A program made the position numbers and the translations under genes. A model generated the notes under the pieces. The model searched no databases. It had not been told where the DNA came from and was given only the letters and a program-made list of their open reading frames with translations. 64,000 nt of DNA from Flectobacillus major DSM 103 (GTDB lineage Bacteria > Bacteroidota > Bacteroidia > Cytophagales > Spirosomataceae). Location of the stretch: contig NZ_KE386491.1 in NCBI RefSeq assembly GCF_000427405.1, positions 5,239,047-5,303,046 of the forward strand, written 5' to 3'. Position 1 is the first letter of the stretch. Each line of letters opens with the position of its first letter. Shown here piece by piece: positions 29,464 through 39,552 of this stretch.

Positions 29464-30216
29464 ATGAAGATGAATAATTTACTCAGAATGATAGCTGTAG
29501 CTATTGCTATGTCATTGACATTCAGTGTAATGGCTCAAGTTAAAGTAGGTAATAATCCTACTACGATAACTCCTTCTGCAATTCTTGATGTTGAGTCTAC
29601 TAACAAAGGTGTGATTTTTCCAAGAGTTGCTCTTACAAGTACTACAGATCAAACAACTATTTCGTCTCCTGCCACAGGTTTATTAGTTTACTGTACAGGT
29701 ACTGCTGGCCTAACAGCGGGTTATTACTACTGGAATGGTAGTAATTGGGCTAATCTAGTAGCAGGTACGGGTGGATCGGGTGGCTCAGGCGGTTCAGGTG
29801 TGGCTCAGTACTTTAATTTTAGAATAGTAACAGGTGTGTATACTCCAGCCGCACCTCAAACGGTCTCTGGTGGCGATCATGTTCTTTTGTTAAGATATGA
29901 TGGTACTTCTACTGGTTCAGCTAGTGGTATTTCATCGTCAGCTCCTTTCCTAAATCCAAATGCGACATTAATTTTGCCAGATCCAACTACATGTCCGGGT
30001 AGAGTTTTACGTTTAGTGAATGATAGTCATCGTATGCCTACTGGGGGACAGTCTGTGTATACAAATTATCCAATGTATACTTATGACTCATCAACCCAAT
30101 ATACATCGGCTCCTCCTGCATTATCATATACAATACAAGCAGGTTTGAATGGTTCACAATGGGTAATTATGAGTGACGGATTCAGATGGATTAGTATAAA
30201 TGTTGTAATTGTATAA
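29464..30216 (+). CDS. secreted surface protein with Gly/Ser linker, paralogue of the next gene
   Basis: This is a 250-residue protein. The signal peptide is residues ~1-25 (LLRMIAVAIAMSLTFSVMAQ). The following VKVGNNPTTITPSAILDVES, TNKGVIFPRVALTST segment is an N-terminal motif often seen in Bacteroidota secreted proteins that resemble tail-fibre proteins. Residues ~70-100 hold a YYYWNGSNWANL element and a flexible GTGGSGGSGGSG linker, then a ~145-residue C-terminal beta-rich domain I do not recognise. It heads the second block of the surface locus, downstream of R2. Function is unknown; a cell-surface or matrix component is inferred from the leader and neighbours. Confidence 0.75.
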   Translation: MKMNNLLRMIAVAIAMSLTFSVMAQVKVGNNPTTITPSAILDVESTNKGVIFPRVALTSTTDQTTISSPATGLLVYCTGTAGLTAGYYYWNGSNWANLVAGTGGSGGSGGSGVAQYFNFRIVTGVYTPAAPQTVSGGDHVLLLRYDGTSTGSASGISSSAPFLNPNATLILPDPTTCPGRVLRLVNDSHRMPTGGQSVYTNYPMYTYDSSTQYTSAPPALSYTIQAGLNGSQWVIMSDGFRWISINVVIV

Positions 30217-30547
30217 AATAATTGATATTCTACCTACACCTAGCACTTACAAAGTTGCCTATGTAGTATCTGAGAGTATTGTCAAAGAAATGAGTATTTT
30301 CTCTGTTCGACATTATTTAAAATTACAAACAAATGAGTTTTTTAGTTTTAACAAATTGCTTTAAAGGCTAATAGGTTTTAATGAAAAACTAGAGCAAATT
30401 TCTCTTCATAAAACTGTAAAATAACTAAGTAGAGTATGTTGTAAAATAAGTATTTCGATAACACTCTGTAATTACATGTATTGGTAGTTCATTTTCAAGA
30501 GTAGTTTTTGAAGCTTTAAACATCATACACATAAATAAATAAATACC
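30217..30547. other. intergenic region, nothing identified
   Basis: This is 331 AT-rich bases between two paralogous surface-protein genes. I found neither a clear hairpin with a T run nor a coding frame. Read-through or a separate promoter for the second gene are both possible. Confidence 0.4.
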
Positions 30548-31333
30548 ATGAAATTTAAAAAAGTTTCTCTTTTTGCTGCGATTGTAATCGCTGCGTCTGT
30601 TAAGTTTTCATTAATAGCTCAAGTAAAAGTAGGGGATAACCCAACCACTATGAATTCATCGGCGATATTAGAAGTCGAGTCTACTACTAAGGGCTTTTTG
30701 CCCCCTAGAGTGGCATTAACGTCGACTTCCAGTGCCTCGCCTCTTGCATCTCATGTACAAGGAATGGTCGTATTTAATACTGCAACTGCCAATGATGTCG
30801 TGCCTGCACTATATGTTAATGATGGTACAAAGTGGATGAAAGCTGTAGCTGCTTCAACTACTTCTAATACAAACTCCAATATAGTTACATTAGATGTTGG
30901 CCAAACGGCTGTATATTATAGTGGACCTATCGCTGCAAGTTCTTGGGCTAACTCTGCTCTTCTTTCTGCTGTAGCTCCTACAAATCTTCCTATTTCCTTC
31001 GAAGGACTACGAATGGATGTTGCTAAAAGTGATGCTACATACTGGAAACCAAGATTATATAATACTAGCACAACTACGGCAATTACCTTTTCATATAGCT
31101 CAATAGCAAATGTAACTTACAAGGTTTCTGGCACCAAAACTACACTGGCTGCTGGCACTGCTAACTTTGAGGAAATTGATGGAGATGCTCTCGTTTATTG
31201 GTCAAACAATGCCAATCAAGAAACCGAAACAATGGATTTGATAGTAAATGATAAGTGGTATAGAGGTGTTTGGTTAGGCTACCAAATAGACAACAATCAC
31301 TATATCAGAATGACCCTTACACGTATACAATAG
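30548..31333 (+). CDS. secreted surface protein, paralogue of the preceding gene
   Basis: This is a 261-residue protein with signal peptide (KKVSLFAAIVIAASVKFSLI, then AQ) and the same N-terminal block as its neighbour: VKVGDNPTTMNSSAILEVES, TTKGFLPPRVALTST. The C-terminal ~150 residues differ from the neighbour and contain a beta-rich domain with SWANSALLSAVAPTNLP and DKWYRGVWLGYQID. The shared leader and N-terminal motif with unrelated C-terminal domains suggest modular variants made by duplication and domain exchange. Function is unknown. Confidence 0.75.
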   Translation: MKFKKVSLFAAIVIAASVKFSLIAQVKVGDNPTTMNSSAILEVESTTKGFLPPRVALTSTSSASPLASHVQGMVVFNTATANDVVPALYVNDGTKWMKAVAASTTSNTNSNIVTLDVGQTAVYYSGPIAASSWANSALLSAVAPTNLPISFEGLRMDVAKSDATYWKPRLYNTSTTTAITFSYSSIANVTYKVSGTKTTLAAGTANFEEIDGDALVYWSNNANQETETMDLIVNDKWYRGVWLGYQIDNNHYIRMTLTRIQ

Positions 31334-31486
31334 TTGCTTCAAAGTTCATGCCTAGAGGTTATAAATAAAGTATTTATACTCGGATGTACTATATGTTTAA
31401 CTCAAAAATATCAATAGAATGAGATATTTAATAGAGTTGAATGGGCATGAAACAATCTAAAATATAATAAGTTAATTGATACTTAT

Positions 31487-32902
31487 ATGAAAAAGGCAAA
31501 ATATATAAGTAGGATACTCATTGGTATAAGTATCCTATTAGCATCCAAAGATGTTTTTTCTCAATCAGCATCCTCTGGTAATACCAATATTGGCTCATCA
31601 GGAGAGATGGCTGTTATAAATGGCCAACACAACTTTCTTGTTGGAGGAGGAACACAGCCAGGAGTAATCAGTACTCAGCGCACGCCGCCTCGTGGATATT
31701 TTAGTTTTGTTGGAACATCAACTCATACAGGTGCTTCAAATACTGCCTTTGTTAATGGTTATGTAAAGTCGTATATGACTACTGCATTTACATTTCCAAT
31801 CGGAAGTGGTACTAAATTACGAACAGCTAGTGTCAGTACATCGTCTAGTTCTGCTCCTACCGATGCCGCTTATTATGGTGTAAACCCTACAACAGATAGC
31901 TATACAGCTACATCTGTAGCTTCAGGAGTGACGGGAGTAAGTACCAAAGAATACTGGGATATAAATGGTACGACACCTGCTCAGATAACTTTGACTTGGG
32001 ATGGTGGTTCAGGTGTACAAGTACCGGCTAATGTAAAAATTGTGGGCTGGAATGGTAGCCAATGGACAAATATTCCAGCTACGGTCGCAGGAGGTGCAAC
32101 AACTTCTGCAGGGGCGATAACCACATCTAGCACTATAGCACCAAATACCTATGCGGTTTATACACTAGCAGGTCTTGATGCTGTTCTGTCATTTACTGGA
32201 ACAGGGCCTGGTGTAAGTTCAGGCAACCCTGTAGTTACAGCTAATACTAATGAACCCAAAACAGGTAATGCCGCTACAGAGCTAGTACCTACTGGAGGTA
32301 CTGCACCTTATGTATATAGTAATGGTTCGTCAGATGCAGGATGTGTTGCTCCTGTAGGAGCTTCACCACTGCCACCAAGCAGTAATTTTACTGTTCAGAG
32401 CAATGGAACTTATTCTTATACAGCACCTAGTACAGCAGGTACTTATTATTACTGTATTAAGGTTTGTGATAGTAGTACACCGACACCAGTATGTAAAGTA
32501 GCAGTGTATACCCTTAATACAACTGCTAGCCCAGGTGCAGGAACAATCGACTGTAATAAAACTTTGGTAATGCCAGCACCAGTGGCGGGTACTCCAAGTC
32601 AAGTAGTGCTTGCTGTAACAATGAATATTACCACTGTTGGAACTTTGCCAGTAAGCGTAAGTGGTTCGGGTATGACACTCGTTAGCGGCTTCTCGAATGT
32701 TACAGCAACAACAACAGGAACGCAAGTGTTTTATATTCCAATGAAGTATGATGGTACAGCATTAGGAACACTCACATTTACAGTAGGAACAGGTACTTGT
32801 ACCGCTGATTTGAATTCAGCAACTGCAAAGAAGAAAGCTTTGGTTGATGTATGGACATTAGATAATTGTACCTACAAAGTGGCGGCACCTGCTTTAAAAT
32901 AA
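31487..32902 (+). CDS. secreted Ig-like-domain surface protein
   Basis: This is a 471-residue protein with an N-terminal signal peptide (ILIGISILLASKDVFSQ). Residues ~30-230 form a beta-rich region with TFPIGSGTKLRTASV and VSTKEYWDINGTTPAQITLT, similar to N-terminal regions of gliding-associated and T9SS proteins. Residues ~240-350 hold an Ig/cadherin-like module with TGGTAPYVYSNGSSDAGC and GTYYYCIKVCD. The same module occurs at the end of the 34257-35132 product (GTYYFCIKVCD). The C-terminus ends in a short Cys-containing segment, with no T9SS tail. It lies 28 bases before the next gene: same operon. Confidence 0.75.
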   Translation: MKKAKYISRILIGISILLASKDVFSQSASSGNTNIGSSGEMAVINGQHNFLVGGGTQPGVISTQRTPPRGYFSFVGTSTHTGASNTAFVNGYVKSYMTTAFTFPIGSGTKLRTASVSTSSSSAPTDAAYYGVNPTTDSYTATSVASGVTGVSTKEYWDINGTTPAQITLTWDGGSGVQVPANVKIVGWNGSQWTNIPATVAGGATTSAGAITTSSTIAPNTYAVYTLAGLDAVLSFTGTGPGVSSGNPVVTANTNEPKTGNAATELVPTGGTAPYVYSNGSSDAGCVAPVGASPLPPSSNFTVQSNGTYSYTAPSTAGTYYYCIKVCDSSTPTPVCKVAVYTLNTTASPGAGTIDCNKTLVMPAPVAGTPSQVVLAVTMNITTVGTLPVSVSGSGMTLVSGFSNVTATTTGTQVFYIPMKYDGTALGTLTFTVGTGTCTADLNSATAKKKALVDVWTLDNCTYKVAAPALK

Positions 32903-32930
32903 ACTTCCTACTCAAATAAATATTATTAAT

Positions 32931-34178
32931 ATGAAACAATATCTGTACATAAAAAGCTGGATATTGGTTTGTGGTATTTCTTTGTTGGGGTTTGTCAATA
33001 AGACCATTGCCCAGACAGTAGATTTAACTACTCACCAGCCTAGCGTAGCACCGCCAAGCGGGGCTACATTTGAGTGGCATAACGCATTGCCTGTTTCACC
33101 AAGTAATCTAGTGTCAAATCCTGCTACTGCGGCTGCAGGTTTATACTATGGTGTTTATAACTTTGGAACATGTTACAGTGAGGCTGCTCCTTTGCGCATT
33201 GCGTCGAATGACTGTAGTGTAGGAGCAACAGGGGTTGATTTACGTACGTTGGTCGATTCTACAGATAAACCATCAGGTACAATAGTTACCTACCATACAG
33301 GATTACCAGCTTCAACGTCAAATAGAATAACTGGTACAGCTGTAACTTCTGCTAATGCCAATACCTATTATACTGCCTATTATGATGTAAGTAATCAGTG
33401 TTTTAGTAGTGAAAGCGTCCTCGTTATTTTGAATGCTCTTTGTAGCGGACAAATAACCGCCAAAGTATTGCTTCAAGGAGCACTGAATGGTACTACAGGT
33501 ACGATGACCAAGGCATTGAATACACAGAATTTGATACCCTTATCAGATCCTTACGGCTTAGGGGCAACAACCACATCAACAGTTTTGACTACAAATGAGA
33601 TAACCGATTGGGTTCGTGTAGAACTGAGAACAGGAACAAGTGGAGCTACTATTCAGGAAAGTATAGCTGCACTGGTTTCGATAGATGGAACTTTACATAA
33701 CCCAGATGGCAGTACTCCGTTAAAATTTCAGGCTACTACTGGGAATTTCTATGTTGCTATTCGTCACAGAAACCACCTAGGTGTAATGACGGCATCTACC
33801 GTTGCATTGTCCAGCATTATTCCTGTGGTTGATTTTACCTCATCCACGATTTCTACATTTGGTAGCAATGCACAGGCCACCATTGGAAGTATAAAAGCTC
33901 TTTGGGCAGGTAATGCTACGGGATTGACTGTAGGAGGCACAGATAATGTTCGCTACAGTACAGGAGACGTCAATGCCATAACAGGTTACTTGACAACTCA
34001 AACAGGTAGTGCAGGCGGGGTAAAAACAGGTGTATATACTAAAGAAGATACAAATCTAGATGGAATAGTACGCTATTCTGGTGGAACAAGAGATATTCTT
34101 CCAATTACTACAACTATTTTGAGTCATCCAGGAAATCAATCTCAAACTTTTGGCTTTGTTGTAACACAATCGTTCTAA
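32931..34178 (+). CDS. secreted surface protein carrying the duplicated 239-residue C-terminal module
   Basis: This is a 415-residue protein with signal peptide (ILVCGISLLGFVNKTIAQ). Residues ~30-175 contain two Ig-like segments (SGATFEWHNALPVSPSN; GTIVTYHTGLPASTSNRITG). From residue ~178 to the end it repeats the C-terminal module of the 2096-residue protein almost exactly, including [31 protein letters not shown] and the dockerin-like EDTNLDGIVRYSGG loop. A diverged form of this module also ends the giant thrombospondin-repeat protein. Sharing this module across three gene products suggests a common anchoring or sorting role; that is inference. Confidence 0.78.
   Translation: MKQYLYIKSWILVCGISLLGFVNKTIAQTVDLTTHQPSVAPPSGATFEWHNALPVSPSNLVSNPATAAAGLYYGVYNFGTCYSEAAPLRIASNDCSVGATGVDLRTLVDSTDKPSGTIVTYHTGLPASTSNRITGTAVTSANANTYYTAYYDVSNQCFSSESVLVILNALCSGQITAKVLLQGALNGTTGTMTKALNTQNLIPLSDPYGLGATTTSTVLTTNEITDWVRVELRTGTSGATIQESIAALVSIDGTLHNPDGSTPLKFQATTGNFYVAIRHRNHLGVMTASTVALSSIIPVVDFTSSTISTFGSNAQATIGSIKALWAGNATGLTVGGTDNVRYSTGDVNAITGYLTTQTGSAGGVKTGVYTKEDTNLDGIVRYSGGTRDILPITTTILSHPGNQSQTFGFVVTQSF
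33462..34178 (+). repeat. 717-bp duplicated C-terminal module, copy 2
   Basis: This is a near-identical direct copy of 26811-27527, with the same length and the same end at the stop codon. The divergent patch corresponds to ~33788-33831. Confidence 0.9.
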
Positions 34179-34256
34179 AAGCTAATCAGGGTAGTGCAAA
34201 TTGAATATTTGTGGCTATCCTACATTTAATAACGTTTAATCTTAAAATATTAGAAC

Positions 34257-35132
34257 ATGAAACCATCCAGCCTTTTTGCAAAATTCGTGATGTGCATGTT
34301 ATTAATTGTTGGTTTTGCCCAGATAGCTACTGCTCAATCAGGTGATCTCTCAATTATTAATGACAACGGTACTTATAAGGTTAATTTTACCCCAACTTCT
34401 TCGGGTAGTTTTACGCTAGGAGCGTCGTCTTTAGTCGCTATGAAAGCTCCTTTAGGAACGATGACACTCCCAAATGTAGTTACAGATGTTACGGGTGGTC
34501 CTTGGACATTAACAAGTCCCAAAAACTCAGATGCTTCTTTCGACTATTGGGGATATACAACCAGTGGTAACACACCACTTACTTTTACTAGTGGTGTTCC
34601 TATTACATTATTTACATTTCCAGCACCAACACCATGTTTAGGTACTGTGACTATTGTAGATCCAAATAACCTACCTGCCTCTGGTACAGGAATTGTCAAT
34701 GGCTATGACTATGGGACGACGATTAACTCCCCTTTGAGCGGAAATATAGCAAGTGTTTCAGGAGCTGGAGCTACTTGTAATGAACTAACTTTTGCTACAG
34801 ATAACCCAATGAAGTCTGGTGCCGCTGGCTCAACAGTAAGTGGCAATGTGGGTACAGAAGTTGGACCTTCAGGAGGAGTTACTCCATATAACTACAGTGT
34901 AGCTACAACTGGATGTAGTGCACCAAGTGGAAATCCTAGTGCTTTACCACTTCCTTCAAGTAGCAACCTAGTAGTTGATTCAAGTACAGGAGCATATACT
35001 TTGACTGCTCCAAGCAATACAGGTACTTATTATTTCTGTATTAAGGTTTGCGACAATACTGGAACTACATGTAAAATAGCAACATATACATTGACTGTTG
35101 GTTGTGCTGCCAATGCAGGTAGTTTGAATTAA
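34257..35132 (+). CDS. secreted surface protein with C-terminal Ig-like module
   Basis: This is a 291-residue protein with signal peptide (FVMCMLLIVGFAQIATAQ). Residues ~28-165 resemble the first domain of the proteins at 41714 and 42572: a weakly conserved domain with GTYKVNFTPTSS, VAMKAPLGTMTLP and LFTFPAPTPCLGTVTIVDP. Residues ~180-280 are an Ig-like module shared with the 31487-32902 product (SNTGTYYFCIKVCDNTGTTC). It ends abruptly in CAANAGSLN, a type of ending also found in the 42572 product (CGISAGTLTKN). No T9SS tail is visible. Function is unknown beyond a likely surface location. Confidence 0.72.
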   Translation: MKPSSLFAKFVMCMLLIVGFAQIATAQSGDLSIINDNGTYKVNFTPTSSGSFTLGASSLVAMKAPLGTMTLPNVVTDVTGGPWTLTSPKNSDASFDYWGYTTSGNTPLTFTSGVPITLFTFPAPTPCLGTVTIVDPNNLPASGTGIVNGYDYGTTINSPLSGNIASVSGAGATCNELTFATDNPMKSGAAGSTVSGNVGTEVGPSGGVTPYNYSVATTGCSAPSGNPSALPLPSSSNLVVDSSTGAYTLTAPSNTGTYYFCIKVCDNTGTTCKIATYTLTVGCAANAGSLN

Positions 35133-35233
35133 ACTCATGAAAGGCCATTTTCATTTGTTTAAAGTAAAGAAAAATGAAGCTCATTTTTCTTATCACTTTA
35201 GTCCAAAGTAGGAAATTATTAAAAATTTGACAG

Positions 35234-37345
35234 ATGAGAAAAGAAAATACAGTTTTCACTCAGGTGTTATTTTTAATATTGTCTATCATAAGTTTAATGT
35301 CAAATACCTCATTCTCCAATAATTATGGAGGTATGGTAATGAAGACTAAACGAGTAGATAATATTGTAGCACCCTATTTTAAAAAGCCTAACCTGAAATT
35401 TATTTCATCGTTGGCTTGTACTCCTGCTGTTTCAGGGAGTGTAATATCTGCTTCAGCAACAGGTAACAACTTGGCATATACAACGGTATATGTACTTACT
35501 GATGCGGCAGGAAGTATCATAAACTCAAATTCTGCAGGAAATTTTACAGCTCCTGTAGTGAGTACAGTAACTACATATCAAATTTATGCTGTAAACTACG
35601 ATCCTAATGGAAGTAGTATCCCTAGTTTTACACCTGGGACACTTATTGGAAATATAGGAGGGAGTTGTACTTCAACTTCTTTACCAAAATGTTTTGAAGT
35701 TAGTCCTTCGGGTTGTACTACAACAAGCAATGTTGCTTTGGGAAGTCCTTTGACTGCCACCATATCGGGTAATAATACTAGTGCGGGTTATATCACCCAA
35801 TATGTATTAACTGATAATAGCGATGTTATACTGCAAGGCCCATCAAATACAGCTAGTTTTACTCCTAGTTCATTAGGTTCTTATAAAATTTATGCAGTTA
35901 ATTATAACGGAACGGTAAATAACTTAGCTGTTGGGAAAAATGTTGTTAGTGACTTGAGTGGCGCGTGTTTTGCCATATCAGCACCTAAGTGCTTTGTTGT
36001 ACTAGTAGACAGCGATGGCGATGGCATAGCCGATGCTAATGATTTAGATGATGACAACGATGGTATTTTGGATAGTGTAGAGGATGCTGCACAATGTACA
36101 AGTGTAAGTGGTGTAGTAACAGCCAGTACCGACTGTGATGGCGATGGTATCCCTAATCGTTTAGATTTGGATAGTGATGGCGATGGTATCAAAGATGTAA
36201 TCGAAGCAGGAGGTACAGACCCAGACAACGATGGTAGAATAGGCACAGGCGTACCAAGTGTAGATTCCAACGGAGTACCAACGTTAGCCAATGGCGGATT
36301 AACCCCACCAAATACAGATGGTACAGGAGGTAGTGACCCATACGATTTAGACAGCGATGGTGATGGCATACCAGATTCAGTAGAAGGTACAGTAGATACC
36401 GATGGTGATGGTAAACCAAACTATGTAGACCTAGACAGCGATGGCGATGGCTTACCAGATTCGGTAGAAGGCACAGCCGATACCGATGGAGATGGTATAC
36501 CAAACTATTTGGATTTGGATAGTGATGGCGATGGCGTACCAGATGCTACCGACCAATGTCCATTAGTAGTTGGAGTAGCCCCAAGTGGTTGTCCATTAGA
36601 CAGTGATGGCGATGGCGTAGCCGATGCTATCGACTTAGATGATGACAACGATGGTATTTTGGATAGTGTAGAGAATGCTGCACAATGTACAAGTGTAAGT
36701 GGTGTAGTAACAGCCAGTACCGACTGTGATGGCGATGGTATCCCTAATCGTTTAGATTTGGATAGTGATGGCGATGGTATCAAAGATGTAATCGAAGCAG
36801 GAGGTACAGACCCAGACAACGATGGTAGAATAGGCACAGGCGTACCAAGTGTAGATTCCAACGGAGTACCAACGTTAGCCAATGGCGGATTAACCCCACC
36901 AAATACAGATGGTACAGGAGGTAGTGACCCATATGATTTAGACAGCGATGGCGATGGCATACCAGATTCAGTAGAAGGTACAGTAGATACCGATGGTGAT
37001 GGTAAACCAAACTATGTAGACCTAGACAGCGATGGCGATGGCTTACCAGATTCAGTAGAAGGCACAGCCGATACCGATGGAGATGGTATACCAAACTATT
37101 TGGATTTGGATAGTGATGGCGATGGCGTACCAGATGCTACCGACCAATGTCCATTAGTAGTTGGAGTAGCCCCAAGTGGTTGTCCATTAGACAGTGATGG
37201 CGATGGCGTAGCCGATGCTATCGACTTGGATGATGACAACGATGGTATTTTGGATAGTGTAGAGAATGCTGCACAATGTACAAGTGTAAGTGGTGTAGTA
37301 ACAGCCATACCGACTGTGATGGCGATGGTATCCCTAATCGTTTAG
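35234..37345 (+). CDS. giant thrombospondin-type-3 adhesin, N-terminal part (frameshifted gene)
   Basis: Together with 37276-41655 this was evidently one gene of about 2140 residues, 35234-41655, and one added base at 37307/37308 restores a single frame. This 703-residue part has a signal peptide ([20 protein letters not shown]), two N-terminal ~100-residue beta domains ([30 protein letters not shown]) related to those of the 43632 and 46695 products, and the first two-and-a-bit copies of the 197-residue thrombospondin type 3 unit. Each unit is full of DxDxDG calcium-binding loops ([27 protein letters not shown]). It stops shortly after the frameshift with [12 protein letters not shown], which is not natural repeat sequence. 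Confidence 0.82.
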   Translation: MRKENTVFTQVLFLILSIISLMSNTSFSNNYGGMVMKTKRVDNIVAPYFKKPNLKFISSLACTPAVSGSVISASATGNNLAYTTVYVLTDAAGSIINSNSAGNFTAPVVSTVTTYQIYAVNYDPNGSSIPSFTPGTLIGNIGGSCTSTSLPKCFEVSPSGCTTTSNVALGSPLTATISGNNTSAGYITQYVLTDNSDVILQGPSNTASFTPSSLGSYKIYAVNYNGTVNNLAVGKNVVSDLSGACFAISAPKCFVVLVDSDGDGIADANDLDDDNDGILDSVEDAAQCTSVSGVVTASTDCDGDGIPNRLDLDSDGDGIKDVIEAGGTDPDNDGRIGTGVPSVDSNGVPTLANGGLTPPNTDGTGGSDPYDLDSDGDGIPDSVEGTVDTDGDGKPNYVDLDSDGDGLPDSVEGTADTDGDGIPNYLDLDSDGDGVPDATDQCPLVVGVAPSGCPLDSDGDGVADAIDLDDDNDGILDSVENAAQCTSVSGVVTASTDCDGDGIPNRLDLDSDGDGIKDVIEAGGTDPDNDGRIGTGVPSVDSNGVPTLANGGLTPPNTDGTGGSDPYDLDSDGDGIPDSVEGTVDTDGDGKPNYVDLDSDGDGLPDSVEGTADTDGDGIPNYLDLDSDGDGVPDATDQCPLVVGVAPSGCPLDSDGDGVADAIDLDDDNDGILDSVENAAQCTSVSGVVTAIPTVMAMVSLIV

Positions 37346-39552
37346 ATTTGGATAGTGACGGCGATGGTATCAAAGATGTAATCGAAGCAGGAGGTACAGA
37401 CCCAGACAACGATGGTAGAATAGGCACAGGCGTACCAAGTGTAGATTCTAACGGAGTACCAACGTTAGCCAATGGCGGATTAACCCCACCAAATACAGAT
37501 GGAACAGGAGGTAGTGACCCATATGATTTAGACAGCGATGGTGATGGCATACCAGATTCAGTAGAAGGTACAGTAGATACCGATGGTGATGGTAAACCAA
37601 ACTATGTAGACCTAGACAGCGATGGCGATGGCTTACCAGATTCAGTAGAAGGCACAGCCGATACCGATGGAGATGGTATACCAAACTATTTGGATTTGGA
37701 TAGTGATGGCGATGGCGTACCAGATGCTACCGACCAATGTCCATTAGTAGTTGGAGTAGCTCCAAGTGGTTGTCCATTAGACAGTGATGGCGATGGCGTA
37801 GCCGATGCTATCGACTTAGATGATGACAACGATGGTATTTTGGATAGTGTAGAGAATGCTGCACAATGTACAAGTGTAAGTGGTGTAGTAACAGCCAGTA
37901 CCGACTGTGATGGCGATGGTATCCCTAATCGTTTAGATTTGGATAGTGACGGCGATGGTATCAAAGATGTAATCGAAGCAGGAGGTACAGACCCAGACAA
38001 CGATGGTAGAATAGGCACAGGCGTACCAAGTGTAGATTCCAACGGAGTACCAACGTTAGCCAATGGCGGATTAACTCCACCAAATACAGATGGAACAGGA
38101 GGTAGTGACCCATACGATTTAGACAGCGATGGTGATGGCATACCAGATTCAGTAGAAGGTACAGTAGATACCGATGGTGATGGTAAACCAAACTATGTAG
38201 ACCTAGACAGCGATGGCGATGGCTTACCAGATTCAGTAGAAGGCACAGCCGATACCGATGGAGATGGTATACCAAACTATTTGGATTTGGATAGTGATGG
38301 CGATGGCGTACCAGATGCTACCGACCAATGTCCATTAGTAGTTGGAGTAGCTCCAAGCGGTTGTCCATTAGACAGTGATGGCGATGGCGTAGCCGATGCT
38401 ATCGACTTAGATGATGACAACGATGGTATTTTGGATAGTGTAGAGAATGCTGCACAATGTACAAGTGTAAGTGGTGTAGTAACAGCCAGTACCGACTGTG
38501 ATGGCGATGGTATCCCTAATCGTTTAGATTTGGATAGTGACGGCGATGGTATCAAAGATGTAATCGAAGCAGGAGGTACAGACCCAGACAACGATGGTAG
38601 AATAGGCACAGGCGTACCAAGTGTAGATTCCAACGGAGTACCAACGTTAGCCAATGGCGGATTAACCCCACCAAATACAGATGGTACAGGAGGTAGTGAC
38701 CCATACGATTTAGACAGCGATGGTGATGGCATACCAGATTCAGTAGAAGGTACAGTAGATACCGATGGTGATGGTAAACCAAACTATGTAGACCTAGACA
38801 GCGATGGCGATGGCTTACCAGATTCAGTAGAAGGCACAGCCGATACCGATGGAGATGGTATACCAAACTATTTGGATTTGGATAGTGATGGCGATGGCGT
38901 ACCAGATGCTACCGACCAATGTCCATTAGTAGTTGGAGTAGCCCCAAGTGGTTGTCCATTAGACAGTGATGGCGATGGCGTAGCCGATGCTATCGACTTA
39001 GATGATGACAACGATGGTATTTTGGATAGTGTAGAGAATGCTGCACAATGTACAAGTGTAAGTGGTGTAGTAACAGCCAGTACCGACTGTGATGGCGATG
39101 GTATCCCTAATCGTTTAGATTTGGATAGTGACGGCGATGGTATCAAAGATGTAATCGAAGCAGGAGGTACAGACCCAGACAACGATGGTAGAATAGGCAC
39201 AGGCGTACCAAGTGTAGATTCTAACGGAGTACCAACGTTAGCCAATGGCGGATTAACCCCACCAAATACAGATGGAACAGGAGGTAGTGACCCATACGAT
39301 TTAGACAGCGATGGCGATGGCATACCAGATTCAGTAGAAGGTACAGTAGATACCGATGGTGATGGTAAACCAAACTATGTAGACCTAGACAGCGATGGCG
39401 ATGGCTTACCAGATTCAGTAGAAGGCACAGCCGATACCGATGGAGATGGTATACCAAACTATTTGGATTTGGATAGTGATGGCGATGGCGTACCAGATGC
39501 TACCGACCAATGTCCATTAGTAGTTGGAGTAGCCCCAAGTGGTTGTCCTGCA
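36008..39552 (+). repeat. six tandem copies of a 591-bp (197-codon) thrombospondin-type-3 unit
   Basis: Unit starts, recognised by gacag(c/t)gatggcgatggc, are at 36008, 36599, 37190, 37780, 38371 and 38962, and the last ends at 39552. Spacing is 591 except 590 for the third unit, which carries the one-base deletion. Copies differ only at scattered, mostly silent positions, which points to very recent expansion or ongoing homogenisation. Each unit encodes about eight DxDxDG-type calcium loops and one Cys pair near [15 protein letters not shown]. Confidence 0.95.

Noticed and set aside
35902-39457. Repeated antisense frames of ~104-151 codons across the tandem array
   Set aside because: They are the reverse reading of the Asp/Gly-rich thrombospondin repeats (Ser/Pro-rich or Leu/His/Arg-rich text) and recur only because the array repeats.
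36008-39552. Repeat array considered as a CRISPR or satellite
   Set aside because: The unit is 591 bp, fully coding and in frame, with no spacer structure.
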